From positions 8,025,414 to 8,089,413 of the forward strand of contig KL647288.1 of NCBI GenBank assembly GCA_000727475.1: a stretch of DNA of 64,000 nucleotides, written 5' to 3'. This document shows positions 1 through 12,007 of the stretch, piece by piece (within the stretch, counting starts at the first letter, position 1; every line of letters starts with the position of its first letter). Position numbers and translations under genes: made by a program. The DNA is from Sarcocystis neurona (lineage: Eukaryota; Apicomplexa; Conoidasida; Eucoccidiorida; Sarcocystidae). Under the pieces are notes generated by a model that saw only the letters and a list, made by a program, of their open reading frames with translations, ran no database searches and was not told where the DNA came from.

Positions 1-1890
1 TTAGCCTGTATCTGAGTAGAAAATGCATGAAAGTGTAAGTGTGATACGGTGGCAAACACCTTTCTACAAATATAAATTCTGAGTGCACAGTCTGTGTACG
101 TAATCTGGACGGTTATCAATAAAGCGATTCATATGCATTTACCTGCGTATTTCATAAGCGCATTCATAATTGTGAACAGAAGGCACTCATTCGTGTTGTC
201 TCCTGCTGGATATGCGGTTCACGGCATCAAAGCATTTACTTGTATGAGTAGGCAAATGCCCGTGAAGTGACGGTGGTAACAAACTTCACGCGTAAGCAGG
301 TAACTACGCAGGTGAGCGGGTGGACGGCTGGGGTGGTGTTCGAAAGTCCAGCAGAGGTCTTCAGGTTGCTGTGTCTGTACAATAACTTAGACGTACATAC
401 GCCCACTTGTACAGATGTGCATATACGTTTCTGTGTGCGTTTCCCTATGCGTACTTCGGCTCGCCCGAGTTCCGCTTCTTGCCGCCCAGGGTTCTTCTCT
501 AGGAATCAAACAACGACGCTGAGAAACACGAGGACGTCAGAGAGCGGTGCTGCGCGCTTTCCTCGGTTTTGACGGAGACCTACGCAACTATATGAAATTT
601 ACTTCGAACACATCAAAGCGAATGCGTATTGACTCAGTTAGAAATATATACAGTATTTGTTCTGTGTATTCGTACATATTTGTTTAGTGAAAGAGATTCA
701 CGAGCCACCGAGGCACACACAAATAAACGAAGACTCCCACAACCTAGTTTGTCTTGGATGCTTGTGGTTTACGACGCGGTGTCGCTGCGCCTGCTGCGCC
801 CTAAATTTAAGATGCCCAGTGGTATGTTCCTCTGTGTACAGTTGAGTATCTGTGTGTGTACGTGGTTCTGATTACACCACCCTCCCCCACTTCCTGTCGC
901 CAGAGCTGCTTCGTTGAAACGCAACTTCTATTCACCGGGACGACGGTGACTGTAAAAAGATGCATATGCTGTCAATTTCCGCATGCTTGTAAGGGCCGAT
1001 GAAAGGACGAAACCGTGGCTTTACGGAAGCTCCGGGCACCAGAGTGTCATTTTTGTACTTGCGTGCAGACGCCTAAAAGATACAGATATGCGTTTGTAAT
1101 CCATATGCAGCCACTAACATATTTCCCTCCGCGTTCGTGTATGTCGAACTGGATACGACAATAGTATAACGAGAAACCTTGAACGTCTTGTTTGTCTGCC
1201 GTTGTGCGCTGCTTACTGTGTCGTCGGCCCCCAACTGGGGCGTCTACACAATTATAGCTGCTCTGGTTGCAACGGCAATCACGTCCAACACAATATAAGT
1301 GGTGGGTTACCTCCGCTGGCGTCGTTGCTCTTGTTGCACCTGTGGGACCATGTGCAGCTTACCTGTGCTACTTTGGACGCTCGAGTCCATCTAACCGTAT
1401 ACTTCCATACATGCGCGAATACTCACTTTTGAAGCAACATCCTTCTGTGTAACCCAAAACGTGTCGTGTTGAAAAGACGTAAGAAGTGTCATACGTAGAT
1501 ATGCACTGTTTCCACAACTCAACGCATTCCTCTCCGATGTCGTCCACGTCACACAAAAGAGCTTGATTGTCTTTCTCTGCTGACGAAGGTGAGGAATGAA
1601 GCACCAAAACATGTACTGAGGCATGCATAAAAAAGGCGAAACAAGCCCAGTAATTTATGCGACTCTCTCCGCAGAGATGTAAAATCAGTGATGGATATGC
1701 TGCTAAGCATAGTGCAGATGATAAATTGCTGTAGTTACGTGCGTGCGTACAGGTATGCATGTGTACTCCCTCTCCGTATGTGTGTAAGCCGTAGCCCCGC
1801 GTAGGTGTTTGTACACTTCTCGGTCTCGCCATCCCTCACTCTCTCTGTGTACACACACAGATATGCATGCGGGCTCTCGCCTGCGGATGC

Positions 1891-2006
1891 ACTACATAGG
1901 CGTATTTCTGAGTCGATTATACCTGTACATCTCTGCATATAGATACGGACTACATAGGCGTATTTCTGAGTCGATTATACCTGTACATCTCTCCATATAG
2001 ATATGG
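1891..2006. repeat. Tandem duplication, two 58-nt units
   Basis: The segment beginning ACTACATAGGCGTATTTCTG at 1891 is repeated head-to-tail at 1949. The units differ at about two positions near the end (CTCTGCAT versus CTCTCCAT, and ACGG versus ATGG). Near identity points to a recent duplication. It lies in apparently non-coding DNA. Confidence 0.9.
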
Positions 2007-3129
2007 AGTACATGTATATGTACACCGCGACACCTACTTACGCTGAAGCCTCTCTCCTTTTTACAGTCTATTCCAAAAAGTTATCAACGGAAGGCACATT
2101 CAAGTATATACTTGTGAACACGCGTATATATCCGTGTACACACAAGTATATATTTATAAACACGTACATGCGTATGAAACCAAATACGTAGTGTCCTCGA
2201 TGATGAAACCGGCCTCTCGCTGCGTACACGGTCACACCGTAGAATACACACCATGTGTACTCCACACCTGTATTGCCGTGTAGTGTCGAAAGTGGGAGCG
2301 GTTCGAATTTAAAATGTGTGACTGAAGCGTACAGTTCTCGTGGCCGGAACGTGTTGGACAAGTGTGTACTCGTCTTTCTTCTCCTCCTACGTGGCTATAA
2401 AGCCTGTCATTCCGAACATAATATTACAGAATATACATTCTAGCTCTAAGGGTCGATGCCGTAGCCGTGTCCTCTTTTCGATACAATTCGTTCCTCCGTA
2501 TACCACGTGCGTTTGGAGTGACCTCTCAAGGCACGTGACACACAAACTGCGTCCCGTGTACCGTATCCTCCAGCCTGCATCGGCGAAGTAGGAAACCGGC
2601 ATCGAGCAGGTACGTATCGACCTATACACGTGCTGCAAATAAGTCTGTGTGTACTTTCAGGTTGATATATTTGTACTTCTTGCCTTTTTAAGAACATAAG
2701 ACCCTGTAACACGAAATCAGTGTATACACGTGCATATGGGCAGTGTCTGGCGCGTCGCAGTCTCCAGCGTTGCTCGCCGCTGCACCCGAACGACGTCCTT
2801 AGTCCACTCCGTGTTACGCGGGTGCGCACCTGCATGAATAGGGCATATGCGCCCACTTCCATCGGCCTATGTGTACCTGCAGTCACCCGTGATATAATTA
2901 TTATATATATATACATCAGTAGAAGTAGGTGGTTCAACATTTTCAGTCCCACACAAAACTACCAAGCTCGGTGCACGTCTATTTGTGCAGGTGCAGCAGA
3001 AGGGGTTGTGTAACAAGTTACCTTTCAGAAGTTAAGCACGTAAAATACATCATCACTGCAGATAATTCTCCCGTGTATACTAGATACGATACAAAGGACG
3101 ACCGGGCAGATTATCTAGCCAGCACCGTC

Positions 3130-3905
3130 GATGCTAGGTATGCCGGTGGTGGCACTGCTGCCAGCCGACACTGCCAATCGTGTTGGAGCAGCTGCTGCCG
3201 CTGTCGCGAGTACTCACTGCTTCTGCCGTCGCACTCCCTGCAGCTGCGACGACGAAGGCCAGCGTCACAGGCACAGGTGCTGGCGCCACGGCTGCAGCAC
3301 CACCAGCAAGCTCACGAAGTATACGGAAGGCAGGCGGAGACGATAAAGCTGGATACTTTGCTCAAATCCTGTCCTTCAGAGTAGGAATAGTGCCTTTGAG
3401 TCACGAAGCTATCTGTGAATTCGACAGCTGCATGATGAGGAATTGCAGCAGTATCACTAGCAGCAGCAGCCTGATCAACTGTAGCAGTGGCACCCGAAAC
3501 CACAGCACAGCAGCATCAGCTGCTGCTGTCTTTCAGGATGGAGAGCGATGGTAGTCACACCTCCGGAGCCCAGCGGCAGCAGAAGCAGCAGCGACAGCAG
3601 CAGTGATCGCGGCGCGAGCAGTCGGAACGGCAGCACAGCAGTCCGCCAGTATCTCCGAAGTGCATACGTACATCCTTTTTCCCCAGTGCGTCGATGGTGG
3701 TCGACGAGCACCCAAACTGACGCAGAAAAAGAGCGGCCAGTGCTCTGGCGCGATTGTGGGTTCTGCTGCTGCTGCTTCTTTTGCGCAGTGGCAGCCTCCT
3801 GCTCGCAATCTGCTGCGTCTACCGGCACAGGATCTGTTGCGGGACTTCTGAACACTCGTGTGGCACAGCGGCCCTGCTGCTGCGCTGCTGCTGTTGTGAT
3901 CTGCT
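3130..3905. repeat. Degenerate GCA/CAG-type trinucleotide block
   Basis: The stretch is full of imperfect GCAGCA/GCTGCT/CGACAG triplets. Open frames of 60-127 codons run through it on both strands, but they are simply Ala/Ser/Cys-rich readings of the triplets and switch frame often. I read it as a decayed trinucleotide tract rather than a gene; a short low-complexity exon cannot be excluded. Confidence 0.5.
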
Positions 3906-4144
3906 AAATTATACATGAATTAGCACGCGCTTTAAAAAAAGAACACGTAAGCGAAGTATGCACATTTGCGGCTGCGCTCGGAGATAAGTGTTGACGTTCT
4001 ACACACATCGGTGTGCGTCTACGTAGGGAAGCGGGACATGTCTGCATTGTTGCGTATACATATATATCTGCGTGTGTGATGGCAAAATGGCGCGAATTAG
4101 CGCGTATCTACAGTGCCTACTTACACTTGTACATGGTCTCAGAC

Positions 4145-4224
4145 GTCGATGCGCACACACCGCAATATTTACCTACGTAGGTGGTGTCGATGCGCACACA
4201 CAGCAGTATTCACCTATATAGCCG
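4145..4224. repeat. Imperfect 40-nt tandem duplication
   Basis: GTCGATGCGCACACAC occurs at 4145 and again at 4185. In both copies it is followed by a related segment (CGCAATATTTACCTACGTAG versus AGCAGTATTCACCTATATAG). The copies have drifted more than the 58-nt units at 1891. Confidence 0.7.
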
Positions 4225-6282
4225 AACGCTAAGGCATGCACGAGCCACTCCGTGCGCGCAGAAACACCGAACATAGACGTACGTACAAGCACAGATGCAC
4301 GTACAGGAACATACGCGAATACGTACAGCCTTGCATAAGTTCGTACATACCTATAAATACGTCCATGCGCTACATTGTACATCCGTATATACCGTTAAGG
4401 ACAACTTTAACAGAATCGCATGTACTCGAGAGCGCTCATATGTGCTTGTGCTTCCGCGTTTGCGGCCGCTTCACGAAGTGTCGCAGCAGGTGGTAGAGGT
4501 CGGCGGTGAATTATGTAGGTTGCTGTGGGCTACGCATGGCGAACAACCCCGAACTCGTCGTCCCTGCGTTCCTCTGTGCATCACAAAAGTGCTTCAAGGC
4601 CACCTAATATTCGGATCTTGAAGCGCATGTCTGTGTGAGAATACAGATTCGTCAACAGGATGTTCATACGTACGTTTGTACGTGTCCTTGTGAAATCATG
4701 AATGGTATTGAGATTAAGGTGTGCTTACGGAACTGTGAAGTAAGGGTAGATGCAAGCCAGCATGCAAGATCCTGTTTATGAAGGCTCACGTACACTGGGT
4801 GTATCTTAAAGTGACAGGCTTGCATCTGGAATATTTAGGCCCTCTCTAGAATCTGCCTGTTGGCAGTCCATTGTACACATCATTCCTAGTTCCTATGATA
4901 ACTGCATCGTCTCTCGTGGTCCGTGATTATTGTTGTCACAGTCAGGATTTGGCTACCTCGCTTCTCTTCCCTGCAAGAGTATTCTTCACCTTTTGCCGCA
5001 TATAAACGCACGAGCCGCTGTTTAGAAGTTGTAGTGCCTCAACTAAATGAGTAGGACGCGCGAACATTGTACAGTACCGGTATATCCGTTTCCCCACACA
5101 GTTGGCCAGGTAAGTTTGTAGCACTCTCATTGTGTAAATATTGCCACCAAGTGCCTCAGCGCGTTTCATTACGCTCCCTACGTGTGCCTATTGCCCTCAC
5201 GCGTATTCCCGCGCCTACACAGCCGTGTATTTGTGTTGCTACGTACGTCGAGTACCGGCAATACATACACATCCTCACACGTGTCTACACGTCCGTACAT
5301 TTACGTGAAAAAAAATCACCCGTGTATATCCAGTGCAGTCATATGTGAAGTTCGGCCTTTCTCCATCATATGACGCTGCTCAAACGGAGCTTCTAGACGC
5401 AATCACTGGACAAGCATGTGCGCAGCTCTACAGCTGCACGCGTGCACGTGTCTCCACATGATTTCATCTGTGCATGCTACATGCCTGGATAGGTACGAAT
5501 ATATATACATATATACATATTAATATACAGATAACTGTATACGTATGTACCCGACTTTACGAATCTATCACCAAATGCATGCCAGCCGAAAACTACAAAT
5601 ACGTGCGTTTCGCCTGACCTATCTCCAGGTTCCTTTGCCGTATAATTCACTTCCGTTCTATTTCGTGAAAAATCCGTGTGCATATGTAGATTTGCGTTCG
5701 ACAGTGGATAGAATCGAACACAGGTTATTTGGAGGTATATGCACAAAATCCCAGAGACGACTGACCAAACCGCTCTACGTGTGTATGTACGTGACTTCCA
5801 ACACTATAATTTGTTTACCTAAATGTATTTGTCTGTTCGCGTACACCTCCACGTGTGTGTAGACATTCGTCCGCCCCCTCGATCCTACGCCATTCTCTGT
5901 TATATGTCCAACATTGCTGCTTGCAGGTGGAGCTGTATGTAGGCGTGTCTCTTATAGTCAGTTTGCGGTGTCGCCTGTCTGCCCCAAAGAGCTGGAAAGA
6001 CGTGAAGAAGTTGCTTTGTGCACGTATGCGTGTACAGACGTATATTCGAGTGGAGGCGTGGACAGGTGTGTCTGAGTAGAGAATCAGTCACGTAACCAGT
6101 AGTTGTGTCTGTGCTTCCACAGGCCTGTCCGTGTACTTCTCTGTCTTCGTATACATACATTCCTACACCGACCTCTGTTTACTTCCAGTAATATTTCCGT
6201 TTATGTGCTTCTGTATCCTTCCTTCCACAGTTCGCTTTATCTTCCGCATTGTGCTGCCGTTGTGTGGTCCTAATTGTGCAGG

Positions 6283-9200
6283 ATGGCTCTTACGGCGGGG
6301 AAGGCCGCCATGCCTGCACCTGCAGGGTCTTGCGTTTGGTGCTGTCCATTTAGTGCTGAAGTATGCTGTTGCTGCTCTGGCTGCTACAACTGCTGCCACA
6401 AGTGCAGCTGCTGCCCTGACGCGTGCAGGTGTGGCCCCCCTTGTCCGCGCTTGTTCTTTTGGCTACCGTGCTGCTGCTGCTGTTGTCGACCGCTTGAAGA
6501 GGAGAGAAAACAGGAAATAGTAGTGCAGGAAGAGGAAGAGGAAACTAGCTTTGACACACAGGAGGAGGAAGCCGCAGAAGAAGCAGAAGCCGCAGAAGGG
6601 AAAGCAGCAGCGGAAGCGCCAGAGACACCAGCCGCAGCGGCAGCCACACCAGCAGGCGGGCCGCGCAGACGCGTTGTGCAGAAGAAGGCCGGAAAAGCGA
6701 AAGCGAAGCAGTATGCAGCAAAGAGTCAACCGAAGATGTTCACAGGCGCAGCAGCTGGGTGCCCTCCCCCTCCCGCAGAAGCGTGCGTGGGCAGCCCACC
6801 CACACCCCAGCAGCAGTCAACGGTGCCCCTAGGAGAGGGCATCTACCTGGTTTATAAAGATAGTGATGAAGGAGGCACACTGTATCTGCAGTGGAGCAGA
6901 GACGCACTAGAGGGGCCTGGCATTCTCGCCTATGTGAAGCCGACCAAGGAAATCGCGGATTTCAAATTTTCAAAGAAAAGCGGACTTGAAAAAATCTGCA
7001 GCAATTTACAGGTATGAAAGAAACAAACGTATGATGTTAAAAGCAGCTGCGAGCAGTCTTTACCGGAAGCGTGGCGATTTGTATAGCTCACGTTTAGATC
7101 TTACGTCGTCTGCGGCCTTTTACGGGCGAAGAAGGAGGGGAAGGAGGAGGCTAGAGCAAAGAGTAAACGAATATAAACTGTGAAGATGGAATGCCGAGAG
7201 AAGCATACGCTTCAAAACCTGTGCATCTGTTTACAGGTAGGAAGGGGAAGAAAAGCAAGCGTGCGGTGCGTTCGTTCCTTTGCGAATACGAAAGAAGGGG
7301 TAGGACAGATGTACAGCAGGCGTACGAGTGGAAAAAGCAGTACCGCACATGTGCCTGAGAGACTCTTTTGCAGCAATTCGTAGGCTGGAGGGGAGGAGCT
7401 GAAGACAACGAGGGGCGGAGAAGAGGTCTAATTGATGAAGCGACTCTGTCAATGTATGACTGTTGCCAAATTAAGGCCACCTTTATTGATAACCACTCAG
7501 GCGTGTGCAAATCTTAATTCTAAACATTCGACTAAGTTGTAAGAAAGCTAGGAACGGGATCAAGGCGACACGATGAGGGGAAGTAGAAATCACCAAACTG
7601 TATTTGTTTTGGATGGATACCGCACTTGGCAAAATCACGGTGCACACACATACGTATACATACATATGTATATATGTGCAAACTGGAAGTAGCAGCCGAG
7701 GGAAAAGGAGTAGTAGTAGCTGTAGTGCTGAAGGGAATAAGAGGCGTGAAAAAGAGATTCACAGGTGAGAGAAGAGTAACTCTGAAAACTAACAAGATAC
7801 GTGTAGACGCCAACAGATTTATATATATATATATATTTATATCTAAAGGAATATACCTACACGTGTGTGCCTGGAAAATCAGGAAGCCGTGTACAAGTGT
7901 GCCCTTTGGGGAATAACAAGGGAGACAAGCAGAGGGGAACGGAAAGGCTGGAAAGGTGGTCCTTATTATTTTCACCTGTTATTTACCTCTTCGTTTTCCT
8001 GCGTACCTGTTCGTAGCCATCTCTGGGTCTCTTTACGTGTGTAGCTACGTGTGTGTGTGTGTGTATACACATATATTACAGAGAAAGACGCAGAAACGAG
8101 TTTGAAGCATGTACGCTTACAGTCAAGGTGAATGGTAGACGCGACGTCTGAATATCCGTACAGCATCTCCCTGTACATCTGTGCGTACTCGGTTTGAAAG
8201 ACCTAAGTACACTTACAATAGCGAGGATCGCAGGTGTGGCAGATACGCATTACGCCGAGTATACGAAGCAATGCCGTATTGAAGGACGCATCAGAGCACG
8301 CTAGATCAAAATCTACGTATGTGAGTGAATATGTGTATATAGGTAAATATACACCTAGCTGCGAGAGGGTACTTCATTTGTAAGCTGCGCGCAGATTCTC
8401 ACGTGCAGTCATGGGTGGGATGCCTACACTTCAGTCGTATGCAGACAACTGCACACCCGTCCAGGTGTACAGGCTTCTATACATATGTACACATACGCAT
8501 ATATGTATGTATACCCCTGTACGCACGTGTACCACTGTATATACAGTGATACATATATATATATATATAGATACATATATATATATATGTATATATATAG
8601 GGAGGGGGGTAGAGCGGGGGTCGACGTGTCGTATGTCTCTACGTCTACATCGAATTGTTTTCTTCCATCCCATGTAACTTACCTAGACTTTCGATATAGA
8701 GACACACATCGTGTATATACACACGTATTGTGGAGTCCCCTATATGCCCACAGATGGTGTAGATGGGAGGATGTACATTAGCGGGCTGAACGACAATAAG
8801 CTAAAATTTACAGCGAGCCTAAGGAAAGAAAAATCCAGGCGAAAGAAACACGTGAATATGGATTTTTCAGTGTTTTGAGGCTGGTGGCTGATTACTTCTC
8901 GTGAAATGTGAGCGTGCTGCGTTGATACAAGCATATGAGCTGAATCGTAATTCACACACCATACATAGACGTCCACACATGTTCACTTGATACAAGAACA
9001 TGAGCTGAATAGTGACTCACACATATGTGTACACGCGCGTACACATGTCCGCTAAAATCGAAGAGAGGCAGAGACACTGTCAGCACACACATGTGGAGAC
9101 GAGAAATATTTCAAGAGAAGGGGGGACGGTTGGCGACTATATGTGTGGTGAGTCGTAAAACATTATTCCGTGGATGTGTTGTGTCCGTGATTTTTCAGAG

Positions 9201-12007
9201 AGCAGCATGAAGCGGCTTCCAACGCTGAGTATTACACTGTGCGCGAGACAACCATTTATATATATACATAAGTTTATATAGCTAAGTATCTATATAGGCA
9301 TACGCTTGTGCACTTGACGCTGTGCATTTTATATACGTATGTACACATGTGAATATACAAGTAGAGCAAACGTAAAAAGGAACAGTTTAAAAGTCGTTGG
9401 GCGTGTTTTTCAGTTAGACATGTGATGTAGTAGTCGTGGATTAACGACTGCGGTGAACTTTTCCTCCGGTTGAAAAATACGTCGATACAAAGCTGTGTAT
9501 TCGTATAAAAGTATGTACATAAGTATATAATGTATATCTCTCTCCATGTTAGTATCAAGGCTTCCACGAGTGACGAGCGGTATCCTCTTTGCGCGTTGAC
9601 AAGGACTTCTGGAAGCCAACATAAGAACAAACTAGCTTCTGAGACTTATTGTGTCATGTGTGCACTGTCCCGTCTGTCTACAACAATACGCCGTACATGT
9701 TCCTCAGTGTTTTGAGAGGGTGCCATTGGACGTGTGTACAGGTGTATGCACATATACAAATATGTGTAGGTATTAATACTCAAAGGAAGGAGCAATTTTA
9801 ATATTTACGTGCACGTCTGTGCAGGGGTGATTTCACATTCCCTCTGTGTATTTCGTCTGCTTTTGGTGCATTTCTTGTGCAGAAAGACATGCAAAGTACT
9901 TTTGTTACGGACAGAAGAAGATACTACGAAGGCTGGGCTACATTCGTAAAGCAGCTTGAAGCCTACGGCGGTACACTGACGCTGCTGCCCGCCTCCGATT
10001 TGCAGCCCCCACCCAGGATGAGAATTATAACGCTAAAACAGAAAAAGGTCAGGTTGTGCGGCTGCTGATGCCTTTGCCGCACTTGCCAGTGCTATTTCTG
10101 CTGCTGTGCTCTGGTTACGTACTGTTGTGGACACGCGCGTGCTTCAACTTGTCACACACACAGAAGGTGGCGATTTCCTGATGTTGACCTGTTGCCGCTG
10201 GTGCTAGCGCCCCGGGAAGGCTATTTCTATCCTTATTACTGCTCCTTGTGCCAGTGTCGGATAATGCTCTATTGACTCACAAGCATACAGCCAGCGCACA
10301 GACGTGTGTACCTCTACCTTAGTGAGTATTCGTATAACTGTGTGCATCTAGGGATACGTGAGGGCGTGCGGCTGCTCCGTTTGACACTAGTGCTGTAACG
10401 CCGCCAGGCGTCCTGCTGCTTTTGCTGCCTCTGCTGCCCCAGATGCTGTTCGGCGGCTTAGCCGCAGCTTCTGTCTCGTTCCTTGCTGCTATTCGTATGC
10501 GGATGCCCTTAGCTCCCACAGCGGCTCGGTGCGCGGGATGCACTTGTTCGTTATCAGAGCTGCCACCCTGGCTGCGTGAGGCGCTGTTGCAATTTTAGTG
10601 TTGATTCGCCCACTGCTGCCGTCCGTACCACTGCTTTTCACTGATGTTACTGCTGCAGGCAGCGCTGAAGTTGCTGCTGCGATGCACTAGCTGAAGTTGA
10701 GATGTAATTTTCTTTCTGCCGCTGCTTGCACTCTGTTAATCTGCTTTTGGTCCTGCTACGGCAAAGGGCGTGCTGCTGCTTACGTTGCCCTCGGTGCTGC
10801 CTCTGCGGTCCTGCGGCTACTTGATTGCCCCCAGCACACCGCGTATGCGAACTCGGCTGGTCTGCTGTCCTCGTTAAGATTGCATTTGGCACAGCTACCG
10901 ACACGCAGCTGCTTGCCGCTATCCTTGTTCTCCTTTATACCTTTTATTGGCCGGCTGCTTCTTCTTCCTCTCCGAATTCCAATACTATCTCGTGTTCGTT
11001 CCTATTCCGTCCGACGTCTTTCCTCTTCTTTTCTCCTTTGACCCATTTCGTCCCTTCCAGATCTCTTGCTGTGCACCGCTCCTTCATTGTGTTGTCAAAT
11101 TTTTCTTTACCTGCTTTTTCCTCCCTATTTGTCCGTTTTCTATATTCTTCCGTCTGCGCCTCATATGCTAAAGTGGTGCGCAAACGTGTATGAACAAGGC
11201 GCAACACATAGTCACGGATACGTATTTATACACCTAGATACAGAGAGATGCATTTAACTGTGTACATACGTTTTTCTCCTAGTTCGGCTCCTTACGTGCA
11301 GCGGCGAAGAGCAAGCGGGCACCTGTGTACCTCGACGTCACAGTGTTATCTTCCTGGGTTTGCTGAGGTCCTTTCCACAGATTTATTTTCCCTTCAATAT
11401 CAGTTTCTTTCCTAATTCGGTGGTTGTGGCGTCCTCTTTTTTCCCTACCGCCGCACTATGTGTCCGGGAGGGCAGCCGGAGAGAGCAAAGTTAACATGGA
11501 TGGCAGGATAGAGCAGCACACGTTCTACTTGTCTGTGTGACTCCATCTGTAGGCTTCTGGTGTTTCCGTCTGTCACTGTTTGTTTTCACGTCTCTCAGCA
11601 TCCGTATATGGTCCTCTGTGTCCTGGTTCTTGCAGCTATATAGGGAACAAACCAGGCGTCTGGTAAATAGGGAGCGCAGCCTACAATTTACGCAAATAGT
11701 GTCCGTGATCCTTTGGCTTCCTTTGTTGGCTTCCCTTTATCCTAACTCTCTTGCTCTTGTATTCCCTGTGTCCCTATCTCTTTTCCAGCGCTCTCTATGT
11801 GTTTCGTCGTGTCTCGGCTTGGCCACTCAGGTGCAACGGGCGAAAGTAGACACGCCACTAAGTAAAGACCAGGCGGACCTTGTTGCTGTCGTTCCAGACA
11901 ATGCAACAAAATTTGATGTCGATCAGATGGAGTCTGCGGAATTCAGCGCTTTGGCGCAAAACTATGGAGCTTTGGTATCTTTTATGCCAGAGAAAGAGAC
12001 ACAATAG
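6283..12007 (+). CDS. Cys-rich N-terminus protein, probably membrane-anchored, three exons
   Basis: Exons 6283-7011, 9883-10047 and 11831-12007 (stop included) join in phase 0 at both junctions, giving 356 residues. I start at the ATG at 6283 (A at -3, G at +4); the frame is open slightly further upstream, so a 5' exon is possible. Residues 1-70 hold 22 cysteines, ending in a run of six. Residues 71-110 are acidic, followed by an Ala/Pro and Lys-rich linker. From about residue 180 the sequence becomes globular, beginning GEGIYLVYKDSDEGGTLYLQ and continuing through exon 2 (YYEGWATFVKQL) into exon 3. There is no signal peptide; the Cys clusters suggest multiple palmitoylation and attachment to the cytoplasmic face of a membrane such as the inner membrane complex (inference). 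I do not recognise the family; a PH-like fold as in coccidian ISP proteins is possible but unproven. Introns are 2871 and 1783 nt, and a missed phase-0 exon could hide in either. Confidence 0.7.
8540..8604. repeat. AT dinucleotide microsatellite
   Basis: Interrupted (TA)n runs with GATACA interruptions, inside the first intron of the gene at 6283-12007. Similar TA runs occur at about 7818-7840, 14953-14970, 15448-15482, 32556-32577 and 41838-41864. Confidence 0.85.
8922..9050. repeat. Tandem duplication with 65-nt period
   Basis: TTGATACAAGCATATGAGCT at 8922 recurs as TTGATACAAGAACATGAGCT at 8987, and the downstream sequence stays recognisably similar for about 60 nt. Intronic on the gene model used here. 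Confidence 0.75.
10380..10900. repeat. Degenerate GCT/TGC trinucleotide block in an intron
   Basis: Imperfect GCTGCT/TGCTGC/CTTGCT triplets dominate this part of the second intron of the Cys-rich gene. Open frames here are Leu/Cys/Ala-rich on one strand and Gln/Arg-rich on the other, with no matching splice sites. I treat them as shadows of the repeat. Confidence 0.5.

Larger units (their letters stand above)
1..6282. other. Non-coding stretch upstream of the Cys-rich gene
   Basis: No open frame here looks like protein. The DNA is dominated by short words alternating purine and pyrimidine (TGTATAC, ACGTAC, CGTGTA) and by TA/CA-rich tracts, which is how the introns and spacers elsewhere in the window also read. 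It holds a tandem 58-nt duplication at 1891-2006, a 40-nt one at 4145-4224, and a degenerate GCA/GCT block at about 3130-3905. A promoter for the gene starting at 6283 presumably lies in the last part, but I see no motif that fixes it. Confidence 0.55.

Noticed and set aside
6384..6832. Several ORFs on both strands over the Cys-rich gene
   Set aside because: Shadows of exon 1 of 6283-12007 caused by its triplet-rich acidic/Ala linker.
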